Part shown: positions 11,334-20,567 of the stretch, one piece after another | How the letters are laid out: every line of letters begins with the position of its first letter | Numbering within the stretch: the first letter of the stretch is position 1 | Assembly (NCBI GenBank): GCA_037693485.1 | Contig: CM075348.1 | Span: forward strand, 121,469,609 to 121,533,608 | Direction: 5' to 3' | Source: Kitagawia praeruptora | Lineage: Eukaryota > Streptophyta > Magnoliopsida > Apiales > Apiaceae | Length of the DNA stretch: 64,000 bases | Program-made: the position numbers and the translations under genes | Notes under the pieces: generated by a model | Told to the model about the DNA's origin: nothing | Seen by the model: the letters and a program-made list of their open reading frames with translations, nothing else | The model's database searches: none

Positions 11334-11837
11334 TGATATGGGCCAAATATAAGCTCTACAGACACAATTAATGTTGCATTAATTAGACCTAGGTTGGTCC
11401 AAATATGAAGTCCATTAATGAGGCCCAAAACCCTAATTAAATATTAATTTCGTAATTAATATTAAGGGTTAATTGACAGCTGGGAAATATAAGTCAGATA
11501 AGGATATTATCTCTCCAAAGAGTAGCCTCCAAGGGTCATAGTCATACAAGGAAACAGACTCCTACAAGGTAGGAGTCTAGAACCTTCCTCAAGGCTGACT
11601 TACCCACCAAGTCACCTAATCCTACTATAATTCTGAGGCTTCTCAGCCTATATAAATGGTCAGACCCCTCACCCTCAGAACTACGTTTTTTGGCTTGATC
11701 TTTGATATACATCAAAGTACGTAGGCATCTTGTGAAGGCAGATTCAGCCACGAGCACGAGAGCAGCCATTAAAGTACGACGTTCACGCACCCTAGCATTA
11801 AATACAATCAAACCCTAGCTGCAATCTAATAACCTAG
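11334..11837 (+). mobile_element. 3' LTR of element X, truncated, copy A
   Basis: It starts TGATATGGGCC right after the polypurine tract and aligns along its length with the 519 bp LTR of Y. Alignment stops after ATCTAATAACCTAG (11837). The last ~16 bp of a full LTR (ending ACAACA) are missing and the sequence turns into AT-rich DNA next to the CACTA-type gene. It contains a TATA box and the conserved two-stem hairpin. It is clearly diverged from the Y LTR, so X and Y are different subfamilies. Confidence 0.88.
11649..11724 (+). promoter_or_regulatory. LTR TATA box and covarying two-stem hairpin, X copy A
   Basis: TATATAAA at 11649-11656. Downstream, outer stem CTACGT (11681-11686) with ACGTAG (11719-11724) and inner stem CTTTGAT (11700-11706) with ATCAAAG (11711-11717), loop ATAC. 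The structure would lie close to the expected transcript 5' end. Other LTR families in the window keep the pairing with different bases. Confidence 0.7.
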
Positions 11838-12088
11838 AAATTATTTTAGCTTAAATATATCAAATTAATATATTAATATAAATGCTATATCAGGTGATCG
11901 AAAAGTAATCACATCAAAAAATTATTTCCTGCAATTAATTCATAATTAAAAGATAGTCTATAAAACTTAATTTGTAGCAATGCTAGATATTCGAACTAAA
12001 TCAAGTGACATGGCGTAAGAGTAAAATTAAAAGTGAATAATCAGAACACAAGTCACAAGTAATAAAAGAAAAATATGGAGATACTCAC

Positions 12089-15007
12089 ACATCGTTAAAT
12101 GGAAACATAAATATTTGGCCTGGCTTTGCATTCTTGAATCTGATAGAAAGAGCACGTGACCTATCTCCTGCATTTCCACATCCAAGGGCACCTATCTTTC
12201 CAGGATTAACAAATGATAACATCTCGGACATCTCATGCTTTCTCAAATTCACTTGCAAAATACTGTATAAAAAAATTAAACAATTATTAAGACAAGTTCT
12301 AAAGTTTATACAACAATCGCAGAATAAAATTGCTAATTTCGAAACTTACTTTATAAACAAGCAAATCACAGAGCCTGATATTTCACCTCCACTGCACAAA
12401 GAATGCACGTCTGATAAAAGAATAATTTGTTTAGTGGTTGCTCCAAAAGCTTCTTGGCTTAGCTCAAAAGATAATTTACGGTCATCCTTCAAGGCATGTT
12501 TGGCCCAAAGCCATAAGCGCTTTAGAGTGGGGTGGTAATCCACATCCATGTCAACGACATACTCAGGTTGTGGGACACAATTTTTAACCTTTCTACCATT
12601 CTTTCCACCAATTTTCTTACTTGCCTGAAAAGGAAAATTTAAAAAGAATACTGAGAATGCAAACTGAACTAGTAAATACAAATAGAAATAGACTCACTAA
12701 TATTTACAACTAAAAAAAACATATGTTTCAAACAGAAGTTAACCTTTGTAGTTCCATCCGTCAGAGCACAGCTCATCTTTACTTCATTTATGAGGTCTCT
12801 CAGCCAAGCAATGTATGTTCCAATAGCAGCTTCCATAGTAATGATTTCATCCTCAATAGGGAAAGGAATATTAGCCGAGCCTTGGATTACACGGGTAATT
12901 GAGACTCGTGCATTCTCTTTTCCAAGAGGTTTCCCGTGAAGAACATCACAATCGGTATCAATTGTTGCATAAGCAACAAAATTGGTTGGCGAGCCAACTG
13001 CCAGTTTCCACTCCGGATTCTTACAATTACTCGCAATTGCCCTTTCCCCATCTTCAACTTCCAAAACCTCAACAAACTCCGGATTCTTCTCCTCAACACC
13101 AGTCTTCTCTTTAACCTCAGCCCTTTCCTCAACCTCAGCCCTTTCCTCAACCTCATTCTTCTTCTCGGGCACCTCAGCCCTTTCCTCAACCTCATTCTTC
13201 TTCTCGGGCACCTCAGTCCTTTCCTCAACCTCATTCTTCTTCTCGGGCACCTCAGCCTTATTCTCTTCAATCTCAGGGTCTTGGATGAGATCCAGTCTCT
13301 TTTTTACACTCTCCAACTCCAATTCCTTCAAACCAGTCTTGGAACAGCTTCCTTGTGATCCAAAATATGGACTATAATCGAAATCAATTTTTTTTCCACA
13401 CAAAGATGATTTCAGGTTTGACATCTGTGTAGCCCAAAAAGCATCTCGTTCTCGAATAATCCTATCGGTATTCTCTTTCATAAACTTTTGAATGCCTTAT
13501 TGTATCCTATCTTCAATAGACATGCCTTTCTTTTTCTACCTTGGAAGATTAAAATAGACGGACTGCTTGAAATAAGACCCTTGCCCATGTACTCATCCTC
13601 TATGCTCCGGCTTACCGAGCACTTTCGTCAAAATATCATCAGTTCCTTCCTCCGTCACTTCCCCATCACGAACTTTCTGTTTCATCTTCTCCTAAAAAAT
13701 AAAAAAAAATGTTAAGCATTCATGAATCAGCTTGGGAGTAAATTTTAAATACAACAGAAATGAATAACTTACAATATCCTCAGCAATGCTTTTAACTTCA
13801 TCCGTCTTAAAATTCCCATCTTTATCTTATCGCGCACGTATCCAGGTACATGACCGATCTATCTCTGTTTCTTGATCACCTTGAGACTGGATATGTACAA
13901 ATATATTTAAAAAGATTAACATGAAACCATAATCATACAATGTCATGGGAAAATAATAAAGTAGTATGTTTCTTGATCACTAACCATTTCTTCTTCTAGG
14001 TTAGCATATCCCTTATGGGACAAATAGTGAGGGTATGGATTCATCTTCCTTCTCTTTTTCTGAGTATTGTGGATCACCTTCATAAAAACAACATAGAAAT
14101 GTTAATGCCAAAGATGTCCCACTAAACCAATGGACAATATGAGAATTTGATAACTGAAAAGTGAAACACTTACAGAGAAATCATCAGATAAGCGGTGAGC
14201 AACAAAGATATCCCAATGCGCCTTCTCAATAGATGAGTAGTCAGCCGGAGGAAACTCTAGCAGTTCAGGGTTACTTCTATTTGGAAGGATATAACGGGTT
14301 ATTAAACGGGATTTGAAGTCCTTCCATTTTTTGCATGCAGAATGCAACACCATCTTTCTTGCTATTTCTGGCACATCAAATGCCATATTCACACAATCCC
14401 AAATCTTTGTTTTATTTTCCTTCGGAACTCGTTTCCAAGAGTCATACCATATTAACGCTTTAGTTCTAGCAAGCACTCCAATATAAGATTGCATCTCTAT
14501 GGATGCTGGACCATAAGGTTCACCCTTTGAATTAAAAGAAACCGGCTTCTTGATGCCTAACATCTTACGCCTTAAAATCCGATCCATTGTAACAGATCCG
14601 CGTTTTAAAAGTTTTAGTCCTTCTTGTTTGTTAGGCTTCTCTTGTTCCAGTCATTTCCTCTTCTTAGACAACTGACTCTTCTTAGACAATTGACTCTGTA
14701 AGTTTGTAAAAATAGCCTACTTCTTTGGAGTATGGGGATTAGAATACTCAAGGGGAGACCCCACTGACTTCGCCTTGTTCCTTATTGATCGAGGAGAAGA
14801 CCTCACAGGGGAAGACTCCACTGCCTTCTCATTGTTCCTTATTGATCGGGAAGAAGACCTCACAGGCGAAGACTCCACTGCCTTCGCCTTGTTCCTTGTT
14901 GAACGAGGAGAAGAATTCACGGGGGAAGACTTGTTCTTTTTTAATGCCATCAAAAGGTTTCTTGTTGTTCGATTTGGAGCAGAATTTGTCTTTTTTGGAG
15001 GCGCTAT
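12089..15007 (-). pseudogene. CACTA-type transposon gene: Ptta/En/Spm domain, DUF8039-like domain, start of Ulp1-like region (copy A)
   Basis: The minus-strand model starts with a basic, SP-rich N-terminus with ~20-residue repeats (ESSPVRSSPRSIRNKAK), where ATA (15005-15007) stands at a likely former ATG. 14174-14587 encodes the Ptta/En/Spm plant domain (YGPASIEMQSYIGVLAR, KTKIWDCVNMAFDV, KKWKDFKSRL) and ends in GTAAGT. Further exons by splice signals: 13985-14077 (NPYPHYLSHKGYANLEEEM), 13773-13886, 12744-13691 (VLGKPEHRG, an EKKNEVEER repeat, a DUF8039-like block ending AIGTYIAWLRDLI), 12350-12624 and 12089-12262 (FVNPGKIGA). Stops at about 13827, 13593-13595, 13536-13538 and 13497-13499 break it. 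The peptidase catalytic part is absent; the gene ends at the X LTR. No CACTA terminal repeats were found. Confidence 0.8.
13080..13265 (-). repeat. In-frame minisatellite coding for EKKNEVEERAEVP units
   Basis: A 39 bp unit (CTTCTTCTCGGGCACCTCAG and flanks) is repeated three times plus partial units inside the CACTA-type gene. It codes for charged heptad-like EVPEKKNEVEER blocks, probably a coiled coil. All six frames are open here, which produces misleading overlapping ORFs on both strands. The same array is at 28186-28371. Confidence 0.85.
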
Positions 15008-15237
15008 AATGAATCTGCACAGTACGAATGATTAAACTCTATTACGTACACTAACATATATGTGTGATACTATCATCATATTATCAACATACCCCATCAT
15101 CGCAAACCAACATAGTAGAATCACAGTAAAAACACCAAATTCCATATTTAGAGTATATGAAAAACACAATCGAATTAGAGCATACCATCACATACATAAT
15201 CACATATGCAAATACCATGTTTTTCTTACCCTTGACT

Positions 15238-15483
15238 ACCAAAAATAGTAGATACCAACATAATCACATATATCACATTTGTAATTAAAAATCTAAATTG
15301 TCTGTGCCATATAATCAAATACCCGACATATATACCTTTGACTAACACCATATACACTAAATCAAAAGTTTTCAACTCTATTACACCAAAAATAGTAGAT
15401 ACTAACATAATCACATATATCACATTTATAATTAAAAATCTAACTTGCATGCACCATATAATCAAATACCCGACATATATACC
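15238..15483. repeat. Two direct repeats of ~99 bp upstream of the CACTA-type gene, copy A
   Basis: 15238-15336 and 15384-15483 both run from ACCAAAAATAGTAGATAC to ACCCGACATATATACC with a handful of differences. They are separated by a 47 bp spacer. They lie in the 5' flank of the minus-strand gene, followed rightward by CA and GA dinucleotide runs (15530-15595). Confidence 0.85.
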
Positions 15484-15808
15484 CCATTGCATGCATATGT
15501 AAATGATACACCAAAGAGAAACCTCAAATCACACACACACACAGAGAAACCCCAAATCACACACACACACACCCATAGAGAGAGAGAGAGAGGGAGTACC
15601 TGATTGCAAAGAGAGCAAAGAGAGAGTTAGGTTTAATCGCTTGAGAAGTGAAAAGAGAGAAGTGAAAAGTAGGCAGGAACGAGTTATAATTTATAAATGG
15701 GGAAAATGAAATAATTGAGAAATGGGGAAAGGGGGGAAATGAAATAATTCAAAAATCGGGAATGGGGGGAAATGAAAATATTTTGGGGGGAACGAGAGTT
15801 AAAATGGG

Positions 15809-16327
15809 TGATATGGGCTAAAAGTAAGCCCTAAAGACACATTTAATGTGGCATTAATTAGACCTAGAATGGTCCAAACGTGGGGCCCACCAGATGGGCC
15901 CAAATCCTATTTATAATATTAATTTCATAATTAATATTAAGGGTAATAACCAGCTCAGCAATAAGAGTCAAATAAGGGTATTACTCCTACTTGACTTAGC
16001 CTCCAAGGCACCTATTTCAACAAGGAAACTGATTCCTATAAGGAAGGAGTCTAGAACCTTCCTCAAGGCGGTGACTTTTCCACCAAGTCACCTAATTCTA
16101 CCACGACTCTAGGGCTTCTCAGCCTATATAAAGGGTCTGACCCCTCATTCTCAGAACTACGTTTTTGGCTTGATCTTTGATACGCATCAAAGTACGTAGG
16201 CATCTTGTGAAGGCAGATTCAGCCACGAACACGAGAGCAGCCATTAAAGCACGAAGCTCACGCACCCTAGCATTAAACACAGCAAACCCTAGCCGCAATC
16301 TAATAACCTAGTTTTTATTCCACAACA
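15809..16327 (+). mobile_element. 5' LTR of Tat element Y, copy A
   Basis: TGATATGGGC...CCACAACA, 519 bp, preceded by ATGGG (15804-15808) and followed by the primer binding site. The same length and nearly the same sequence occur in the Y 3' LTR at 38132-38650 (3 differences seen). TATA box at 16125-16132. In copy A this LTR is part of a Y element cut off at 19566 by the duplication junction. Confidence 0.93.
16125..16199 (+). promoter_or_regulatory. LTR TATA box and covarying two-stem hairpin, Y copy A
   Basis: TATATAAA (16125-16132). Outer stem CTACGT (16157-16162) with ACGTAG (16194-16199); inner stem CTTTGAT (16175-16181) with ATCAAAG (16186-16192), loop ACGC. The conserved sequence GTAGGCATCTTG follows. 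Expected to be near the 5' end of element RNA. Confidence 0.7.
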
Positions 16328-16329
16328 TT

Positions 16330-16347
16330 TGGCGTCGTCTGTGGGAA
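16330..16347 (+). promoter_or_regulatory. Primer binding site of Y, copy A
   Basis: TGGCGTCGTCTGTGGGAA starts 2 bp after the LTR. It begins with TGG, the complement of a tRNA CCA end. Element Z has TGGCGCCGTCTGTGGGAA at the same place, so the Y copy carries one change. I do not assign the tRNA. Confidence 0.8.
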
Positions 16348-16360
16348 GAAGACATCAACC

Positions 16361-18166
16361 ATGGTTCAAACACGAAGAATAGCACCAATCACTACAGAGC
16401 CAATCACTACTGAAGCTCTGCCCCTAAGCTCCGCTCCGCCTGTCACTGAACAGGTACCCCCAGCCACAGCGGCGATTACTCAAGCTCAGGTTTCTCAACC
16501 TCCAGGGACGAATCCCCATGCCGAGAGGACGTTACCTATGGTCATCCACCCGGAAACCAGCTCCCTTCAGACGCTAGTTTCTCCTTTAGTTGATCCTAAC
16601 CGCCCACCACCAGGAGTACAGATCCATACTACGGATCTCCCCAGGAATACCAACCCGATGTATGGCCTGCCTAATTACGCTCCTGGACCCAGTGGTCATG
16701 CCTTGCAAATCAGAGATCGAGAGTATCTTGACTACTCTGGCCCCTATACTGACGATTCATCGACTGATGATGATCGTGATGAAGCCCCGAGAAGGCGACG
16801 TGCTAGTAGAGAACGAAGAAGGAGAACACAAACTATCCATGATGGACCCCCCTTGACAGCTGCTAAAAGAATCAAGGCTCATGAGGCCGAGATTTTAAGG
16901 ATAAAGGAAGATATTACCAGAGAACAAGCTAGGTTGAATCAAACCCAGCCTCCTCCAACCTCAGGACCGATTCCCTTTATAGATCTAGAGGGGTCTTCAA
17001 GAAGGCAGAGAAGGGCCGACGCCCCAACTGGAAAAACAACAAGGGTTGAAACCCCTAAGAGCAACCCCAGGGATCTGATGCCACTTGGGGATCATGATGA
17101 TCCCACGCCCCCTTTCACTGAGGAGGTGATGAATGCTCGTATCTCAAAGAAGTTTAAGATGCCAACCATTAAGGCTTATGATGGAACGGGTGATCCCGCA
17201 AACCATGTTAGGACGTTCTCGAATGCACTGCTGCTGCAACCTATGAGTGACGCCTTAAAGTGTAGGGCGTTCCCTCAAACTCTGTCGGGCATGGCTCAAA
17301 GATGGTATAGCCGCCTACCTACGAATTCAATTGGCTCTTTTAAGGAGCTGAGCGCCGCTTTTGTTAGCCAGTTCATCAGCAGGAGAGTTCATGAAAAAAT
17401 TTCTGCATCTCTCATGTACGTGGTGCAAGGGAAGAATGAAAACTTGAGAGACTACCTCAAGAGGTTCACTAAGGAGACATTGAACATCACTGACTTGGAA
17501 AACAAGGTGGCCATGGTAGCCTTGGAACATGGAACTACTGATGAATTCTTTAAAAGGTCATTGGCAAAGCATCCTCCTGAAAACATGGCCGAGCTTCAAC
17601 AAAGAGCTGACAAGTATATCAAAGCTGAGGATAACATGAAGAAAGAAGCCGTCGGAGGTAATGGCAAGGGTAACAATGACTCCAAGAAGCGAAAGCAAGA
17701 CCATGAGTATGATGACCAGGAGTATGATGCTAGGGACAAGTATCCACGAACTAGCGAGGACTCCGACTATGCCCCTAAGAAGAACCAAGGACCGAGGTTC
17801 ACTGAGTATGAAAGGTTGAATACTCCTAGGAGTCGAATCTTGTTGGACATTGAGAAGGATAAGGATTTCCGATGGCCGAAGCCACTCAGGGGTGATCCCG
17901 CAAAGAGAAACAAGAATCAGTATTGTAGATTCCACAGAGATGTGGGGCATGACACTGATGATTGTAAGCAACTCAAAGATGAGATCGAGTTTTTGATTCG
18001 TAGAGGGAAACTGAGCCACTTCACTAAGGGCGACGATCGTGGTAATCATAGAAGAGAGTATGATAGGAGGGATGACGATCAAGATCGCAACCCACAGCCC
18101 CGAGGGCCAGTAATCAACATGATCACAGGAGGCCCGACTGCGGCCGGCACAACAAGGAATTCTTAG
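16361..18166 (+). CDS. gag: Gag of Tat element Y, copy A (601 aa, intact)
   Basis: Capsid/nucleocapsid precursor that would form the cytoplasmic particle packaging element RNA. The N-terminal ~250 residues are Pro/Arg-rich and disordered-looking, with a PYTDDSSTDDDRDE acidic patch and an arginine-rich stretch. Residues ~252-420 are the retrotransposon gag domain (KMPTIKAYDGTGDP, FPQTLSGMAQRWYSRLP, FVSQFISRR). A basic linker (GKGNNDSKKRKQ) and a zinc-knuckle-like CRFHRDVGHDTDDC (about 522-535) follow. The ATG is chosen because it follows the LTR and primer site directly (MVQTRR; Z starts MVTTRR). A TAG ends it, yet the next frame in phase is protease, so this stop may be a mutation in a gag-pol frame or a natural gag end. 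Confidence 0.93.
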   Translation: MVQTRRIAPITTEPITTEALPLSSAPPVTEQVPPATAAITQAQVSQPPGTNPHAERTLPMVIHPETSSLQTLVSPLVDPNRPPPGVQIHTTDLPRNTNPMYGLPNYAPGPSGHALQIRDREYLDYSGPYTDDSSTDDDRDEAPRRRRASRERRRRTQTIHDGPPLTAAKRIKAHEAEILRIKEDITREQARLNQTQPPPTSGPIPFIDLEGSSRRQRRADAPTGKTTRVETPKSNPRDLMPLGDHDDPTPPFTEEVMNARISKKFKMPTIKAYDGTGDPANHVRTFSNALLLQPMSDALKCRAFPQTLSGMAQRWYSRLPTNSIGSFKELSAAFVSQFISRRVHEKISASLMYVVQGKNENLRDYLKRFTKETLNITDLENKVAMVALEHGTTDEFFKRSLAKHPPENMAELQQRADKYIKAEDNMKKEAVGGNGKGNNDSKKRKQDHEYDDQEYDARDKYPRTSEDSDYAPKKNQGPRFTEYERLNTPRSRILLDIEKDKDFRWPKPLRGDPAKRNKNQYCRFHRDVGHDTDDCKQLKDEIEFLIRRGKLSHFTKGDDRGNHRREYDRRDDDQDRNPQPRGPVINMITGGPTAAGTTRNS

Positions 18167-18184
18167 AAGGCTTATACTAGAGAA

Positions 18185-19003
18185 GTGATGCACATCGTGG
18201 GAGAGGCCCCGAAGCGTACAAAAACTGAAGTAGTGGTTGGTTTTGATGACTCAGACTTGGAAGGGGTGAAGTTCCCCCATGACGACCCGTTGGTCATAAC
18301 TTCTGTGATTGGAAACTCAGAGGTGAAGCGAGTCTTGATAGACAATGGAGCTTCTGTTGACATTCCATTTCATGATGCATTTGTGAAGATGGGGTACAGT
18401 GATTCTCAGTTGACCCCCAATAACATGCCTATATATGGATTTAATGGAGTAGAATCCAAAGTTGAAGGGACTATTCAGTTGCCTGTAACTATTGGACAGG
18501 AGCCCAAGGAGGCCACTCAGATGTTGAACTTCCTGGTAATCAAGGCGGTTTCAACGTACAACGCTATCCTCGGAAGGACTGGACTTCATGCATTCAAGGC
18601 TGTCGCCTCAACTTATCATATGAAGATCAAGTTCCCGACCAGGAATGGTGTTGGAGAACATAAAGGTGATCAAAAGATGGCACGAAGCTGTTATGTAGCC
18701 TCGTTAAGGCCTGATGGAGTCGGGGGGCAGGACCTTCCGATTGAAGACATGGATGTCCGCAGTAGTAAAGAACGCCAAGAAAGGCCATCAGAGGACATCA
18801 CACAGAAGCCTCAGACAGCCATTGAGGCTAAGGCGTTAACTGACTTCGTGGTTGAATGTACCATTGGCAACCAAGAAGTCGGAGGGCAGGAGGTAATACC
18901 CCAAGTAGGAAGTGAAGCTCAGAATAATAAGGATGAGACCAGAAGGATTGGTGGGTGCTCTATTTTGATGGAGCATCAAAAACAAAATCTAATGCAGGCC
19001 TAG
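18185..19003 (+). pseudogene. Protease of Y fused to a remnant of the second RNase H (pol deleted), copy A
   Basis: Same reading phase as gag, beginning 18 bp after its TAG. Residues ~1-150 are the aspartic protease (VLIDNGASVD with the catalytic Asp, NMPIYGFNGVESKVEG, YNAILGRTGLH). After SSKERQERPSEDI the frame jumps to TQKPQTAIEAKALTDFVVEC, which is the end of RNase H in X. The RT and RNase H region between them is deleted. It then enters the second RNase H start (FDGASKTKSN, partly out of phase) and stops. The protease could still be made; no polymerase follows in this segment. Copy B differs by one residue near the end. Confidence 0.88.
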
Positions 19004-19566
19004 TCTTGCAAAGCCCCGATGGGCTCAAGTTATCTTAGTAGGACTTAGCTTCATATTTATCTAGTAGAAGTAGAAATAAGGTTCATTGAAACCATTGAAG
19101 AGCATGTTGCTCCGAGTAGGACGGTAGTACTCTATGTAAGGGTTGAACCCATTTCAAGTTATTAATGCAAGTTTGTTTACCATTCATTGATTGTGTGATT
19201 TTATTTATGTGCCAAGCACCTGATGAGTGCAAGTCAAGGATGACCAAGTACCGAAAATAAAAGAGTACATGAATGGAGAACAAATAAATGCATAAATAAA
19301 GACCCTGAAGGGTCAAGAGTTAGGTTACAGCACGACCAAATAAGAGTTTAAGTCCGTGAAGGACCCAGGTTAAAAGACGAGCAGATAAAAGCCACATGCA
19401 ACAATCAAATCCATGCAAGGCCGAGGATGTTAAGGACTAGCTACTTTTCAATATGTCTTAAGTACCTGGATTAAGGATCCAAGGATGAAGACCAATAGAG
19501 AACAATGATGTATTTGCTTGGAGGATGTGCATAGACTTCACTGATTTGAATGATGCATGCCCAAAG
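19004..19566. other. Non-coding Y sequence and start of a second RT piece, copy A
   Basis: Contains the conserved post-pol segment (TAGAAGTAGAAATAAGGTTC) followed by AT-rich sequence without coding potential. From about 19521 the start of a reverse transcriptase block appears (GGATGTGCATAGACTTCACT, coding for MCIDFTD), cut off at 19566 by the duplication junction. In copy B the same RT block continues past 34672. Confidence 0.7.
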
Positions 19567-19588
19567 AACAATGATCCAACGATGAATG
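19567..19588. other. 22 bp filler at the tandem duplication junction
   Basis: Between Y sequence ending CCAAAG (19566) and solo-LTR sequence starting CTATACTTGAGG (19589) lie 22 bp absent from both parents at this position. The left part (AACAATGAT, 11 bp if AG is included) repeats 19499-19509. The right part (GATCCAACGATGAATG) resembles GATCCAAGGATGAAG at 19476-19490. This looks like filler copied from within ~100 bp during end joining. Confidence 0.8.
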
Positions 19589-20567
19589 CTATACTTGAGG
19601 AAAGGGGGACGAACTTTATGTTTCAGAGTTATGGATGTTATTCGAACTAGGAGATGCGTAAGTGGCCGAGTGGCGCCGGTCCAGCAATGGCCCAACCGTT
19701 GGCCGGGGGGTTCCAGAGGGCGGGCGATCCGTCGGTGCTTCCTTCTACATGTAGAGAACAAATGATGGGGAGCATGACATGCGACTGATCATCGTAAATG
19801 TTGTGGCTCCTGGCGCGGCAAGCTCCCGTATTAGTTCATCATCCAAGATTGGAAATTTTCTGCAACATTATCATTGTTGGCAGGTTTGAAAAGTGTTTGA
19901 ACTGGAATTGCAATATTCTTCCTGCAAGATCCTCTATTATGAAAATTTGATAATATCTTGCTTATCTTTGACATAACAGATATTTCTTCGGAACAATTAT
20001 ATTTTGAGTTACCTTGTAACTTCATCTCATACCTTATATTGGTACTACGTTCGTTAATGCATGGCATATGGTTTCAAAGATATTTTGGACTGATATATAT
20101 TATCACTGTTCAATTATATTTTTGGTGGGCTATTGCTCACCCTTGCTTTATTTATTTAAATCACAACAACAGCTAGATCAGATGGCCGCGAAAGGTGCTC
20201 TCAGCGTAAGCAGGTGTCAGCCGTCAGAGGATTAACCGCTGAGGTCATAGTTACCATTGTTGAGGATGCAGCTACTGGTAGGCTAGTTGTTAGCATTTGG
20301 ACATCAAATGTATTTATTATATGGCATATACAAATGGATGGCAAAGAGTATGTACTGGTTAATTGTAAACCTTTTGGGTTGTAAGAACTGAATATTGCGA
20401 TTAATAATATTTGGTAATTACTCTGATTTCATCTCTGGGACTATAACGGGTGTGTTTTGTGTTGTTGTTTTGGGTCACAAGGTTGTACTTTAATTTATGT
20501 TGGTCTTGTGGAAGGAAATTGAGACCGTAACGACCAGATCCCTGACCCCGGATCTGGGGGTGTTACA
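19589..20567 (+). mobile_element. 3' end fragment of the solo LTR, copy B
   Basis: Matches 4473-5451 and ends GGGGGTGTTACA followed by TTGAG and X pol. Its 5' 3.7 kb is missing because the duplication breakpoint lies inside the LTR. No coding content. Confidence 0.93.

Larger units (their letters stand above)
4473..19566 (+). repeat. Tandem segmental duplication, copy A (~15.1 kb)
   Basis: 4473-19566 matches 19589-34672 at a shift of 15116 bp (15106 bp after the AT run). I counted about 17 substitutions by eye, for example near 6983, 7058, 7205, 9675, 9946, 10248, 11019, 12904, 13039, 13497, 13597, 13748, 15231, 17542 and 18934. The left edge lies inside the solo LTR and the right edge inside the RT fragment of Y. 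The edges share no repeat, so homologous unequal crossing-over between LTRs is not the mechanism. Confidence 0.95.

Noticed and set aside
12887..13377. Overlapping long frames on both strands (arginine-rich, serine-rich, leucine-rich)
   Set aside because: All arise from the 39 bp repeat, which leaves several frames open; only the EKKNEVEER frame continues into recognisable domains.
14717..14760. 25 bp intron (GTAGGC to TTACAG) in the CACTA-type gene
   Set aside because: Too short for a plant intron; more likely a stop in a decayed gene.
18164..18187. Programmed readthrough or frameshift between Y gag and protease
   Set aside because: Gag and protease are in the same phase with only a TAG between, but the following bases do not fit a known readthrough context; a point mutation or a natural gag end is simpler. 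Not excluded.
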